A stretch of 64,000 nucleotides of DNA from Anniella stebbinsi (lineage: Eukaryota; Chordata; Lepidosauria; Squamata; Anniellidae), in contig JARDYH010000005.1 in assembly GCA_029215795.1 (NCBI GenBank), positions 158,435,814 through 158,499,813 of the forward strand, read 5' to 3'. Numbering within the stretch: position 1 is the stretch's first letter; each line of letters begins with the position of its first letter. Under the pieces are notes generated by a model. It saw only the letters and a program-made list of their open reading frames with translations. It searched no databases and had not been told where the DNA came from. Positions 11,491 through 22,922 of this stretch are shown in pieces. Both the position numbers and the translations under genes were made by a program.

Positions 11491-12299
11491 CTGCACAAGG
11501 CTGGGACAGAGGATACCAATTTTCATCCTTCAAATCTGATTGCAACCAATTTGGCAGGTAAGATGGATGAGAAATTTGTTTGGTTCTTTTTTATATAAGA
11601 ACTTAACAAAATGTGCAAATTTCTTTATGGACAGGATGGAGTTTTTCTCCCCTTCTATTAAGAGTGATAAAAACAAAATAAAAACACAATAAAGACATCA
11701 ATAAAAACTAACAACAACACTAGCAATAAAAAAGTACATATGTGAGACTCACAAAAGAGGCAGGACTACTGCCTTCATACCATGTTTGTGAACTTTCTGT
11801 TCCTAGCAGGATCTGGCTAGCTACTGCCTGGAAGGGGATGCTGGACTGGGGAAACCCATGAACTGATCTAGCTGGGCTCTGCTTGTGTACCTAGTGGGCT
11901 CATGACAGAAGTAACATTTAAAATGGGGACTGCCTGAATTACAGCTGAGCCCTTTAAAGCTACCATACTACTCTATTCTGCAGCTGAATAGCTTGACGAA
12001 ATAACACTAGTGATTAACATTTTTGCTAATAGTGTTAGACACACTCCTGCCAGCCAAACAGCCCTTTATGTCTCTCTATGAGAACACCCAATTAACTTTT
12101 ATTTTGCTAAGTATTTCTTCCATTGTAATATTGAAAGTTTGCAGCCTTCCATATGAACCTGCAGCCATCATCTGAGGTCCCACCTTCTAAAAATGTGATG
12201 TTGCTGGACCTGTGAAACAGAGCATGTTGATGGAATTTCCCTAATCATCTTCATAGGAGCAGGTTGCCACATCATGAGAACCCGGGAGGCATGACATGT
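11491..12299. other. No recognisable feature
   Basis: Unique-looking AT-rich sequence; no gene, RNA or clear repeat signature seen. Confidence 0.45.
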
Positions 12300-13215
12300 T
12301 GGAGTGGGCAGCAACCCTCAAATAAGCCATGGGCTGTTGTTGGGTTGCTGCCCATCCCAAGATTGTTTAGCTTGGGGGGAAAAAGGAGGCTAAGGGGAGA
12401 CATGATAGAGGTGTACAAAATTATGCATGTTGTGGAGAATGTGGCTAGGGAGACATTTTTCTCCCTCTCCCATAATACTAGAACCCACTGGGGCCATCCC
12501 ATGAAGCTGTTTGGTGGGAGAATCAGGACAGATAAAAGGAAGTCCTTCACACAATGCATAGTTAAACTATGGAATTCGCTACCATAAGATGTGGTGATGG
12601 CCACCAATTTGGATGGATTTAAAAGGGGGTTGGATAAATTCCTGGTGGAGAAGGCTGTCAATGGCTACTAGTCGTGATGGTTATGTGCGACCTCCAGTGT
12701 CAGAGAATAGTTCTATGTAGGCTGACCATATGAAAAGGAGGACAGGGCTCAAGAAACTTTAACAGTTGTAGAGAAAAGGGAATTTCAGCCAATGTCATTT
12801 GTATGCAGTTAGTTCCTGGTGAAATTCCCTCTTCATCACAACAGTTAAAGCTGCAGGGGCCCTGCCTTCTTTTGTATATGGTCACTCTAGTATAGTGCAT
12901 GCACCTTTAACTGTTGTGATGAAGAGGGGATTTCACCAGGAACTAATTGCATACAAATGACACTGACTGAAATTCCCTTTTCTCTACAACTGTTGAAGTT
13001 ACATGAGCCCTGTCCTCCTTTTCATATGGTCAGCCTAAGAAGTTCTATGTACACCAGTTGCTCTGCAACATGGGTGGGAGGGTGCTGTTGCACCCATATC
13101 CTGCTTGTGGGTTCCACATTGACAGCCAGTTGGCCACTGTGCAAACAGAGTGCAGGACTAGATGGACCCTTGGTCTGATCCAGCAGGGCTCTTCTTATGT
13201 TCATATGTTCTTAAC
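12300..13215 (+). mobile_element. CR1-type LINE 3' end, split by a MITE
   Basis: The plus frame contains GGKRRLRGDMIEVYKIMH, then FFSLSHNTRTHWGHPMKLFG and KLWNSLP, the C-terminal end of a CR1-like reverse transcriptase. The 3' UTR follows and is interrupted at 12718 by a 320-bp foldback element, resuming at 13038 with TACACCAGTTGCTCTGC and ending CAGGGCTCTTCTTATGTTC. 5'-truncated; in-frame stops are present. Confidence 0.85.
12718..13037. mobile_element. Nested foldback MITE (TAGGGTGACC family), copy A
   Basis: Begins TAGGCTGACCATATGAAAAG and ends with the inverse CTTTTCATATGGTCAGCCTA. The two halves are inverted copies, and each half is itself an inverted repeat (AACAGTTGTAGAGAAAAGGG against CCCTCTTCATCACAACAGTT). 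Inserted in a CR1 3' end; GTTCTATG occurs on both sides, offset by four bases on the right. Non-coding. Confidence 0.88.
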
Positions 13216-13506
13216 AACTTCTGCTGCCTGGGTTCGACAACATAACAAGCCATGGAAAGCCAGTGTCATGTAAAAATTGAGCCACCGTGGGCTGTTGTAT
13301 CATACAGTCCAGTCCAGAGCCTTTTGTGTAGCAGCCCACTGGTTGTGAAACTCCCTGTTCAGGTTGGTGAAGGTGGCTCCTTCTCTATCGTCCTTTAGAT
13401 GGCTGGTTAATACAAGACAGTTCAGCTAAACTTTTAATAGCTAATGCCGCTTTCTGATTCCAAGTGATCCCTGATTTTATTGTATTGATTGCCTGTTTCA
13501 CTTTTA

Positions 13507-13585
13507 CGAACATAAAAAGAGCCTGGCTAGTCCAGCATTCTGTTCTCATAGTGGTCAACCAGATGCCCAAGGGAAGCAGCCCCCC
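13507..13585 (-). mobile_element. CR1-type LINE 3' end fragment
   Basis: GAACATAAAAAGAGCCTGGC-TAGTCCAGCATTCTGTTCTC is the reverse complement of the CR1-like tail seen at 13.2 kb. About 80 bp only. Confidence 0.75.
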
Positions 13586-14139
13586 CCCCATGTGTGTTGT
13601 ATTTTACTATTTTATTATTTTTAATTGTACCTCGCTTTGAGAACTTGAGTGGAAACAATCTAGAAACACACCAAAATAATAAGTAAGTGGGGGTGGGGGT
13701 GGGGTGGGGGGATGTGTGGAATCTTAAGCTGCCCTAAGATTATGTTGTATTAAGATGGGAAGTCTCACCTTCCAGCAATTCTGAGACAGGCTCCATTTGG
13801 ATATTGGGATGAGTCAGGTGATAGTTATTGCGTTAAGCAACTTTTCCTGGAATTCATTTCCCAGATGTCTGGGTCATCCAACAAGGAAATATATATTGTA
13901 ACAGCTGGTTTACAAAATGCTTAAAGAAGCCTTTTCTTGAAGTACTAGCTTAGTTTAAAAGACTTGGAAGAAGACAAATCCATTCATGCTGACTTTTTGA
14001 TACTGATACATCACTGACTCAGTCCGTAAGAAGAGACCTGTGGTTGATCAAAACATTATTAGGGCACTAGAGAAAAGGTGATTCCAACATCCCAGACAGG
14101 TTTAATTTTCAACCACAGTTCTTCAAGCTCCCCAAAACA
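13586..14139. other. LINE-tail-like sequence and unassigned DNA
   Basis: 13600-13690 has TTTTAATTGTACCTCGCTTTG-like LINE tail wording. The rest (13700-14139) shows nothing recognisable apart from a G-rich run at 13688-13712. Confidence 0.4.
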
Positions 14140-14147
14140 CCTGAAAC

Positions 14148-15612
14148 TAGGGGTGTGCACGGACCCCCCGGATCGGATCGGGACCCGGATCGGGACCTCC
14201 AATTTTGTCCCGGACCGGTTCGGACAAAATTGGAGGCCCCCCGGACCGGATCGAGTCCGATCCCGACCCAAAAATCGTACATTTTTGGATCGGCCGCCAT
14301 TTTTTTCCCCATAGACTTGCATTGCAATGCAAGTCTATGAGGAAAAAATGGCGGCGGGTGGGTAAGGGGGGGCCTAACTCCCTCCCCCCCCCGGGGCCGT
14401 CCGCTGTGGACGGCCCCGGCAGGTAAGCCCCCTCCCCCGCGCTCCCTACCCCCCCTGGGGCCGCCCGCTTCCATCCGCTGGCGCCCGCGGGCGCCAGCGG
14501 ATAGAAGCGGACGGCTCCGGGGGGGGGTAAGCCCCCTTCCCCGCCACTGCTTACCTTCTCGGCCCGTCCGCTCCCGTCCGGCGCCGGCGGCTACTACCAG
14601 CGGGCTCCGCGGCCTACTCTCGAGTAGCGCGCCGGGTGATGACATCACCCGGCGCGCCACCCTGGAGCAGGCCGCGGAGCCTGCTGGTAGTAGTAGGCGC
14701 CGGCGCCGGACGGGAGCCGCCGGGCCGGGCAGGTAAGGGCCCCCCTCCCCCCTCCGCGCGCCCCCTCCTCCCCTCCACGCACCCCCTCCTTACCTTCCCT
14801 GCCCGGCGGCTCCCGGCCGGCGCCGGCGCCTACTACTTCCAGCAGGCTCCGCGGCCTGCTCTAGAGTAGCGCGCCGGGTGATGACATCACCCGGCGCGCC
14901 ACCCTAGAGCAGGCCGCGGAGCCTGCTAGTAGTAGTAGGCGCCGGCGCCGGACGGGAGCCACCGGGCCGAGAAGGTAAGCGCCCCCCTCCTCCCCCCCCC
15001 CCGCTGTCCACTTTCATCAATGGGCGCGCCACCCTAGAGCAGGCCGCGGAGCCTGCTGGGAGTAGTAGGCGCCGGCGCCGGACGGGAGCCGCCGGGCCGG
15101 GCAGGTAAGGGCCCCCCTCCCCCCTCCCCCCTCCGCGCGCCCCCTCCTCCCCTCCACGCACCCCCTCCTTACCTTCCCTGCCCGGCGGCTCCCGGCCGGC
15201 GCCGGCGCCTACTACTTCCAGCAGGCTCCGCGGCCTGCTCTAGAGTAGCGCGCCGGGTGATGACATCACCCGGCGCGCCACCCTAGAGCAGGCCGCGGAG
15301 CCTGCTAGTAGTAGTAGGCGCCGGCGCCGGACGGGAGCCACCGGGCCGAGAAGGTAAGCGCCCCCCTCCTCCCCCCCCCGCTGTCCACTTTCATCGGCGG
15401 GCGCCCGCTGGCGCCCGCCAATGGAAGCGGCGGTGGGCGCCAGTGGGCGCCCGCCGATCCGCCGATCCGCCGAACCGGTTCGGAGCTTTTTCGGACCGGT
15501 TCGGATTGGATCGGCCGATCCAGCTGCGGGATCGGAAATCGGATAATTTATCCGATTTCCCACTGGACCGGACTCGGATCGTGGATCGGGTCCGATCCAG
15601 TGCACATCCCTA
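14148..15612. mobile_element. hAT-type non-autonomous element, GATCGG family, copy 2
   Basis: Same termini as copy 1 (TAGGGGTGTGCACGGACC ... GTGCACATCCCTA) with a perfect 8-bp target duplication CCTGAAAC (14140-14147 and 15613-15620). The interior contains a ~370-bp internal duplication, so the CGCGCC...GATGACATC...GGCGCG palindromic block appears around 14.64, 14.88 and 15.26 kb. The inverted YY1-like pair and the CATAGACTTGCATTG palindrome are conserved. Non-coding. Confidence 0.93.
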
Positions 15613-15775
15613 CCTGAAACCAACCAACCAACAAAGCATCCCAAACAAGTATACTTTTGAGCATGTGCTGACTGCTTTCCCTTCATCACTGTGTAATTCC
15701 CCCAATATCTGGAATGGTGTGTGTGTATACGTTTCCAGATCAGAGTCCATGACATTTGTTATTGTTGCTTGTGAC

Positions 15776-15960
15776 CCTGTTCAGATAACATGCTAAGCCA
15801 CAGTGGTTCAACATTTTGAACTAAACATTATGGATTAGCATGTTGTGTGAGCCATGACTTAGCATGGTGGCTACATAACCACGATTTAAACACACTCACT
15901 AACCATTTGCTGCAAAAGGGTTAGTGGCCTAACCATGGTTTAGAGTGTTGTCTGAACAGG
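15776..15960. mobile_element. Foldback MITE, CCTGTTCAG family
   Basis: Starts CCTGTTCAGATAACATGC-TAAGCCA and ends TTAGAGTGTTGTCTGAACAGG, with inverted AACCATGG/TTAGCATG blocks between. A related unit starts at about 54.50 kb and pieces occur near 28.9-29.1 kb. No clear target duplication was found. Confidence 0.65.
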
Positions 15961-16186
15961 CACAATCTGAAAAACTCAATAAAACCTTAATGACAACAAA
16001 AATACTCTCATGAACAATATTCACTGAGGTATTTCTTATATTTTAAGTTGAAAATTTCAAAACGTAAGAAGGAAATAAAAGCCTAACAGAGCAATTCTGT
16101 CATTGAAGTTAGGGTGCTCTGAGGTCAGATTGTCTGAAAAAATCCTGCCAATCCCCTAGCAGTATGGCAGAAGTGAGGAAGGTGCA

Positions 16187-16660
16187 GTGTTCACCACCTT
16201 TCCTCCAGTTTTTTTTTTAAAAAATGATTTCTCTCCCATTCCAGGTTACCTGCGGGATCACCTTCTCTCATACAATCCACCCTGCACACTCAGGTCCTCT
16301 GGGAAGAACTTGCTACAGTCAGCCAAAACTAGGCTGACAACCATTACCCAGAGGACCTTCTCTTCTGCCGCTCCCAGACTGTGGAATGGCCTGCCGGAAG
16401 AGATTCGCCAACTTAACAGTCTTCCAGAATTTAAGAAAGCTATAAAGACGGATCTCTTCCGGCAGGCCAACCCTGTCGAATTTTAAGAGTTTTATTGGTA
16501 TTTTAATAATGTATTCGTTTTTATATGTTTTTAATCAGTTTTATGTATTTTATATCATTTGCTTTTAATGTTGCTCCCCATCTCCATCCGGAGGGAGAGG
16601 TGGGTAAGAAATAAATGAATAAATATATTATTATTATTATTAATAATAATAATAATAATA
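16187..16660 (+). mobile_element. L2-type LINE 3' end with (TTA/TAA)n
   Basis: A 99-residue open frame (16187-16486) contains APRLWNGLPEEIRQL, then LPEFKKAIKTDLFRQANPVE, the L2 C-terminus, preceded by RLTTITQRTFSSAAPRLWNG. The tail CATCCGGAGGGAGAGGTGGG-TAAGAAATAAATG and mixed TTA/TAA units follow. A relative lies at 27.83-28.17 kb. Confidence 0.85.
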
Positions 16661-16945
16661 TGGGAGGTAACTTCTTTATGCCAGCTTCAGGGCTGTTATA
16701 ATTTTTTCCCTGGGTTGGGAGCATTATTGGGAGCTGGGACGCCTTTGAATCCGTAAGACCCAAAGGCCTCCCCTGACCTGCCCACGCCGCATTCCAGTTC
16801 CTCCCTCCCTTTCCCCATATCCGACGACAGAGCTCTGATGTTGGAGCGGTGAGGGCAGCAGATCTTTCCATGGTGGCAGGGAGAGAAAGATCCTATGGCC
16901 TCAGGGATGCCATCCCAGGTACCATAGGATTGTACCATAAGGACA

Positions 16946-17279
16946 CATTTGTTAGGGTGACCAGATAAAATCCAGGTCAGGGCTCCTGTAACTTTAACAG
17001 TTGTAGAGAAAAGGGAATTTCAGCCAGTGTCATTTGTATGCAATTAGTTCCTGGTGAAATTCCCTCTTCATCACAACAGTTAAAGTTGCAGGGGCCCTGC
17101 CTTCTTTTGTATATGGTCATTCTAGTATAGTGCATGCAACTTTAACTGTTATGATGAAGAAGGAATATCACCAGGAACTAATTGCATACAAATGACACTG
17201 GCTGAAATTCCCTTTTCTCTACAACTGTTAAAGTTACAGGAGCCCTGACCTGGATTTTATCTGGTCAGCCTACATTTGT
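16946..17279. mobile_element. Nested foldback MITE, copy B
   Basis: Element 16953-17272 runs TAGGGTGACCAGATAAAATCC to GGATTTTATCTGGTCAGCC-TA, flanked by the duplication CATTTGT (16946-16952 and 17273-17279). Internal layout as in copy A. Confidence 0.88.
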
Positions 17280-18458
17280 AATAATGAACACATGACCTTT
17301 AGAAGGCAAATGCAATTACACCCTATCATACAGGTTAGCTTCACCTTTTACCCTGGACCACATCCCATCCCCATCCCACTGCAGATCCCATCCCCATCCC
17401 ACTCCAGGTCTTTCTATGCATCCTATAACTGGCAGTAGAACCAGAGACACCTGACTTCTAACAAGCACATCTCCATGGCAAACCAACCCAGCATCTCCTT
17501 GGCAACCAGCTGGATGCAGGTGGTGGGGCCTAGCCAGGACATAGGGCCAGTAATAGTGGAATGGGGCCTAGCTTACAATTATGCAGTCATTTGAAGTGGA
17601 GGAACTCTAACGCTTTGAAGGCTGATGTGAGAGGGAGGTCTTACTCTCGTCTACATTAGTGAGACAAAAGTTCTACTCAACCTATATTTATTTATTTTTT
17701 AAAAATATATTTACTCTATTTATATAGGCACCCAGTAACATTGTTCTCTGGTGAGGTTACCACAGAAAATGATAAAATACAATATTGAAACACAGTATCG
17801 TAAAAGAACAAATTAGAGCATAGATGTTTTTTTTCTTGCCAGCAACAACTGAATTGGGAAAAGGAGAACACAGGTAAGGTCTGGAGCGCTGATGTAATGT
17901 GTACATTCAGTGGTAATAATGAAACCATTTGCGTAATCACTGACTAAGCAAATGAAGAGCTTCCTTTCTGTCACATCTGATCCATTTTTGCAACAGGAGT
18001 AAGACAATGTAAAACATGAAGGTGATACATGATTTATCTTTGATTCACTGCCTAAAGTGATGTTATTTTTGCTGTTGTTGAGAAGTCATGAACTGGAGAA
18101 GGTGGTAAGCAGTGCAAAATTCCTGCTGTCTGCTAAAGAATCTAAATCGACTGGCCTCCCAAAAGTTGTATAATCCTAAAAATTTGCTCTTTCCTTTCGT
18201 TCTTGAAAATTGAGAATCTCTGGAAGCATTATTTTGTCCCAGATATGAAATTTTGTACTTGTTGCAGGGTAGCCACTTATGGATTGCCAAAAAAAGAAGA
18301 AATGCACCCCCCCTCAAAAAGGGACACACACACAAACACTGATATAATTTGCATAACGATTCCATATGATAATCTACTTGTTTAAATGCAAATTTAGAAA
18401 TAATTATTAAACCTTAAATAAAATACAGTTTCATAGTGGGGAAGGCTGTGACCAGTTT
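17280..18458. other. No recognisable feature
   Basis: Includes a short duplicated phrase CCCATCCCCATCCCACT near 17360-17405. No gene or repeat family recognised. Confidence 0.4.
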
Positions 18459-18460
18459 AC

Positions 18461-18790
18461 CTGTGTAAAGGTGACCACATGGAAAAGAGGACAGGGCTCC
18501 TGTATCTTTAACAGTTGTATAGAAAAGGGAATTTCAGTAGGTGTCATTTGTATGCACGCAGCACCTGTTGAAATGCAGGAGCTATACGAGTTAAAAATGC
18601 AGGAGCTATACTAGAGTGACCAGATACAAAAGAGGGCAGGGCTCCTGCAGCTTTAACTGTTATGATGAAGAGGGAATTTCATTAGGTGCTGCATGCATAC
18701 AGATGTCACCTGCTGAAATTCCCTTTTCCATTCAACTGTTAAAGATAAAGGAACTCTGTCCTCCTTTCCATAGGGTCACCCTACTGTGTA
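18461..18790. mobile_element. Nested foldback MITE, copy C
   Basis: Runs from AAGGTGACCACATGGAAAAG to CTTTCCATAGGGTCACCCTA with internal inverted modules, flanked by CTGTGTA on both sides (18461-18467 and 18784-18790). The variant spelling (GGTGCTGCATGCATACAG) matches copies at 46.6 and 50.4 kb rather than copies A and B. Confidence 0.8.
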
Positions 18791-19627
18791 CAATCCAGAT
18801 GCTAATGGTTGATGGGCCTCTTCAAATGCCTCACTGCTGTCTCTTCTAATGGTCCTTTATCTTTAAACCAGGCTTGGATAGGAAATCCCTTCAAATAAAG
18901 GACTTTCCTCTGTAAAAATGATCACCTTAACTAGCTGCAAGGATGTGATTGTGGTAGTGCTGTATACCTATGGTCATGGCTAAAATGGGTCTGAGTTGGC
19001 TTTCTAGCAGCTGAGCAATGGTGGGCATTGTAACTGCTTTGCACCGCAAAGATCCTCTCCATTGCTTCCTCTTCTTTTCCCCATGTCCCCTTCCTTCTTG
19101 GAAGTGATTAGCATTCCAACCAATCTTTATCTATTTCCTAATACTGCAGCATATTTCAGAGGCATTCTGTCTCTCTTTTAGCCATCATGGCTCACAGCAA
19201 TTAAAATATTTGTCACGCTAATCCTTTCCTCAAAGCCACTTAAGAGTGTGGCATTCAATTACATATGGTGGCAGTGAACTTCTCATGATAATCATGTGCA
19301 TATGGAGTCCCTTCTATCTGTCCCACCACCCAGAGTTGGTGGGATTATGAGACAAGGCCTTCTCCTTGGTGACACCCTGCCTATGGAACTAAACTGACCA
19401 TATGTCAGGAAATCCCTGGATTTGTCAAGATTTTTGCTGACAAATCCAGGAGGTTTGTTTTTTAGGAATTTGAAGAAAAATCTGGAATGTTTCTGCCTTC
19501 GCCTTCCAAATGCCCTATGAAGTTAAGGCCATGGCAGCTCTCTGTATTTACTATATCTATGGCTCAAACTACAGTGGCCATAAAGAGGAAAGACACTTTA
19601 CAGCTGCCGTAGTTTGTGACCATAGAT
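18791..19627. other. No recognisable gene
   Basis: Unassigned; short dispersed-repeat wording at 18870-18920 only. Confidence 0.4.
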
Positions 19628-19755
19628 GAGTCTATCTACACTTCTGCTTTAAAACGGTTTAAAACAGTTTATAACAGTTTTGAGAACTGTTGGGGCCCAG
19701 GACACACTCCATATACAGTGTTCAAAATGTTTTAAAAGTGTTTTATCCTGCGTGT
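19628..19755. mobile_element. Small MITE, CTACACT-TGCTTTAAA family
   Basis: TCTATCTACACTTCTGCTTTAAAAC ... AAAAGTGTTTTATCCTGCGTGTGTAG. Relatives at 51.17-51.30 and 59.66-59.77 kb share the CTACTGCTTTAAA wording and the inverted GTGTA ends. Confidence 0.55.
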
Positions 19756-20089
19756 GTAGAAATAGGCTGACCATATGAAAAGGAGGACAGGGCTCATGTA
19801 ACTTTAACAGTTGTAAAGAAAAGGGAATTTCAGCCAGTGTCATTTGCATGCAATTAGTCCCTGGTGAAGTTCCCTCTTCATCACAACAGTTAAAGTTGCA
19901 GGCACTATACTAGAGTGACCATATACAAAAGAAGGCAGGGCCCCTGCAACTTTAACTGTTGTGATGAAGAGGGAATTTCACTAGGAACTAATTGCATACA
20001 AATGACACTGGCTGAAATTCCCTTTTCTCTACAACTGTTAAAGTTACATGAGCCCCGTCCTCCTTTTCATATGGTCAGCCTAGTAGAAA
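19756..20089. mobile_element. Nested foldback MITE, copy D
   Basis: Element 19763-20082 from TAGGCTGACCATATGAAAAG to its inverse, flanked by GTAGAAA on both sides. The right half is almost a perfect inversion of the left half. Confidence 0.9.
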
Positions 20090-21202
20090 GGGTAGCAGAA
20101 ATAGAAAGCCACCGTGACTTTAATTTCATAGGCCTGGGGAAACAGGGCTGCTGCTGCTTGTGCCTGCATGGCTTTTCTTATTTCGGACTGCTCACTGCCT
20201 GTAAGGGCTTTCTGTAATGGCAGGGGATGAGTGAGTGGGTGCTTCTGGGGCAGGAGAAATTGGAGGCCATGGGGGGGGGGAGGAAGAGGAGGCCAACGCC
20301 CAATACATTTTGACACTGGGTTAATTTGACACTGGGGTATATTTGCTGAGCATGAGCCAGGTTCACTCCCCTCTGAGAAGCCTCCAAAAGCCTTCCCAGC
20401 CTGGCGCACACTGCTCACAACTCCCCCCCCCCCACTCAATGGGATGTTCTTCTGAGTAGACAGATATAGGAAATAAAGAAAGGACATGTTTGGAACTTTG
20501 TGAGCTGTAACCAAAGTTTAGTCACGGTTTTGCGCTCTGTATCTTCTAAAATAAGATATGAGGAGGCGGAATAAGTAGTCATAACTTTGTTTGGCTCAGT
20601 GGGGAAGATAGTGTGGTTTTGTTGCTCAAGCACTGGCTTTAGAGAATTTGTGAGTAAGGGCCACACCTATGTTTGGGATCAGAAGGAAAGGGAAAACACT
20701 TGGAAAAAGAAGCTTAGTTCCTAATTGGAAGTGTAGAGGAATTAAAACTTTTACTTCCCATTAAATACTGCAGGCACAAACATGTTGAAATTAACATTTT
20801 TTAAAATGTCCTGTTGATTCAAATGTTTAACAGTACAATCCTATTAAGTCCCACAATGGTCAGTGAGGCTTACTCCCAGGAAAGTGTAATTGGATTGCAG
20901 CCCAACTGTCCTATTGAAATGTTACCCATTGCTAACACTCCATCCTTTTGCACTTTTCGCCTCACATGTCAGGAATCTGTCCAGAATGGGAGTCAATAAT
21001 ATTCTTTTTCAAATGGAAACTGAGGATGAGTGGTGATAACAATAAGTGGCAGCAATCCTAAGTATACATAGTTGGTACACTTGGAGTAAATCTCGTTGAA
21101 CTCTGTGGGACTTAATTCTGAATAAATATGCATGGCCTGGGCTGCACAACATCACTCCAGGGTCTTTGAAGGGAGGGTGGAATGCTCTAACTGCCTTGCC
21201 AC
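20090..21202. other. Unassigned; short dispersed repeats
   Basis: 20822-20905 and 21045-21135 contain the common wording GGGACTTA-TTCTGA-TA-ACATGCAT, seen again at 22.34, 22.55 and 58.35 kb. Its class was not determined. No gene seen. Confidence 0.4.
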
Positions 21203-21660
21203 TAGGGGTGTGAACGCCAAAAAATATCATCGTTTATCATTATCGTCATTTTGGACCAAAAGAATTATAATCTTCATTCATATCGTAGGTGAACTGTATC
21301 GTCTTCACGATAATTATTGTGAAAAAATGATATTTTTGCAGCCCTATTTTTAAAGGAAAAATGCCTATAACTTCTGTATGTTAAAAGTTAGAGGCTTGAA
21401 ACTTGGTCATAGTGCTTATGGGGTATGCCTAAGTATGTGTATGAAATTTGAGATCGATCCCTCCAGCCCTCGATTTTATATGAATTTTTAAAAGATTGTT
21501 TCCGTTCTGACAGGTCTGAATGAACACACACGGTGAGCTGTCATTCTGATCTGTCAGAACTGAAACGATCTTTAATAAATTCATAAAAAATCGAGAGTTG
21601 GAGGGATCGATCTCAAATTTGGCACATATGTGCCAAATTTGAGATCGATCCCTCCAACCC
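21203..21660. mobile_element. hAT-type element, TATCG family, one end plus foldback
   Basis: Starts TAGGGGTGTGAACGCC, followed by repeated TATCG/CGATA units, like the left end of the 5.26-kb element at 34139. Inside, 21427-21530 and 21540-21627 form a long imperfect inverted repeat (GAGATCGATCCCTCC). The right end was not found; no matching CACACCCCTA lies in a plausible position with a target duplication. Confidence 0.6.
21597..21658. repeat. Perfect 62-bp palindrome
   Basis: The two 31-nt arms are exact reverse complements with no spacer, centred between 21627 and 21628 in GGCACATATGTGCC. Confidence 0.95.
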
Positions 21661-22746
21661 TAGGTTTTACATTATTACATTTTTTTAATAATGTATTTTG
21701 ACCCATAGATCTTCCTCGCCAATTTGCATTGATATAATTGGCATGACGTATATTTTGTAACAATTGCTGATAATTGTTCAGCCTTCCAGGGTTCTGAAAT
21801 ATGGGCGTAATTGATTCTATGAATGTTGATCACTAAATGTTTTAAATTGTTTATGCGATATGACACTTATGCTTTGTATTGTTCAGGCTTTTGTTATGTA
21901 TTTTAGCACTCTGCATCTGTTTTAATATACATTTTTAAGCACATGCTGTTTGTTTTAGTAACCCTGAGTAAGACCCATGAAGGACTACACTAGATATTCT
22001 TCATAAAATAAATCACAACCTTCTGGCACCAGTTTTGGGACCCCCTCTTCCCCAGTTCTACCAGTCCGAGGGGTGGGGGTTCTTCCCATCCACCCTGATT
22101 TCACTGGCTTCTCTGCAGAGCACTTGGGATTGCATTTTGATGATCTTGGTAGGGAGCTTGCTGTGCTGAGGAAGAAGACTAGAATTCCTCCCAGCATCTG
22201 AATAGTTCGGACTCCAAAGCCCAGGCTCTCAGAAAGCAGAGAAGCCGATTAGCAGCCTAGCAGGAGATAAATGATAGGGATAATTGACCAACCTAGAAAT
22301 AATGCCATTCATGCAATTAGCAATTGTGTGAATACTTTTTGAAAGCACTTACCTGTGAGCAAGCCCTATTGCAGTCAATGGGACTTACTTCTGAGTAGAC
22401 ATGTATAATGTTTCACAGGTAAACTTACTTAAATTCTAGCACAGGGATTTTTTATTATGAACAGCAATAAAAATACTAATGGCTCTATAAGCACCTTCAT
22501 TTATGGCTGCAATCCTATATTCATTTATATGGGAGCATGCTTTATTGAAATCAATGGGACTTATTTCTGAGGTTTCCTTGGGCCGAGCATTGCACTCACT
22601 AATTGGGATTCCTGTTCTCTGCACACTAAGGCACTGTAAATTCAGGGGATATTTGGATAAAAGGAGGGAAAGATCGTTGTCTAGCATTTTGATAGTTTCT
22701 CATTGATAAACCAGAAGTTGAAACAAGCTAAGAGGTGCTAGTGAGT

Positions 22747-22922
22747 TGGGTGACCAGATAAAATCCAGGTCAGGGCTCATGTAACTTTAACAGTTGTAGA
22801 GAAAAGGGAATTTCAGCCAGTGTCATTTGTATGCAATTAGTTCCTGGTGAAATTCCCTCTTCATCACAACAGTTAAAGTTGCAGGGGCCCTGCCTTCTTT
22901 TGTATATGGTCACTCTAGTATA
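22747..22922. mobile_element. Half-unit of the nested foldback MITE
   Basis: TGGGTGACCAGATAAAATCC through GTATATGGTCACTCTAGTATA. This is a single ~175-bp inverted-repeat unit, i.e. half of copies A-D, ending at the position where the second inverted unit begins in full copies. Confidence 0.75.

Noticed and set aside
12718..13037. Foldback MITE as a Tc1/mariner element with TA duplication
   Set aside because: TA occurs at both ends, but the copy at 50385 has a perfect 8-bp duplication outside the TA, and other copies have 6-8 bp matches, so TA belongs to the terminus and the element is hAT-like.
14109..15755. 183- and 171-codon minus-strand GC-rich frames
   Set aside because: Same artefact in the second GATCGG element; the frames read across its terminal repeats.
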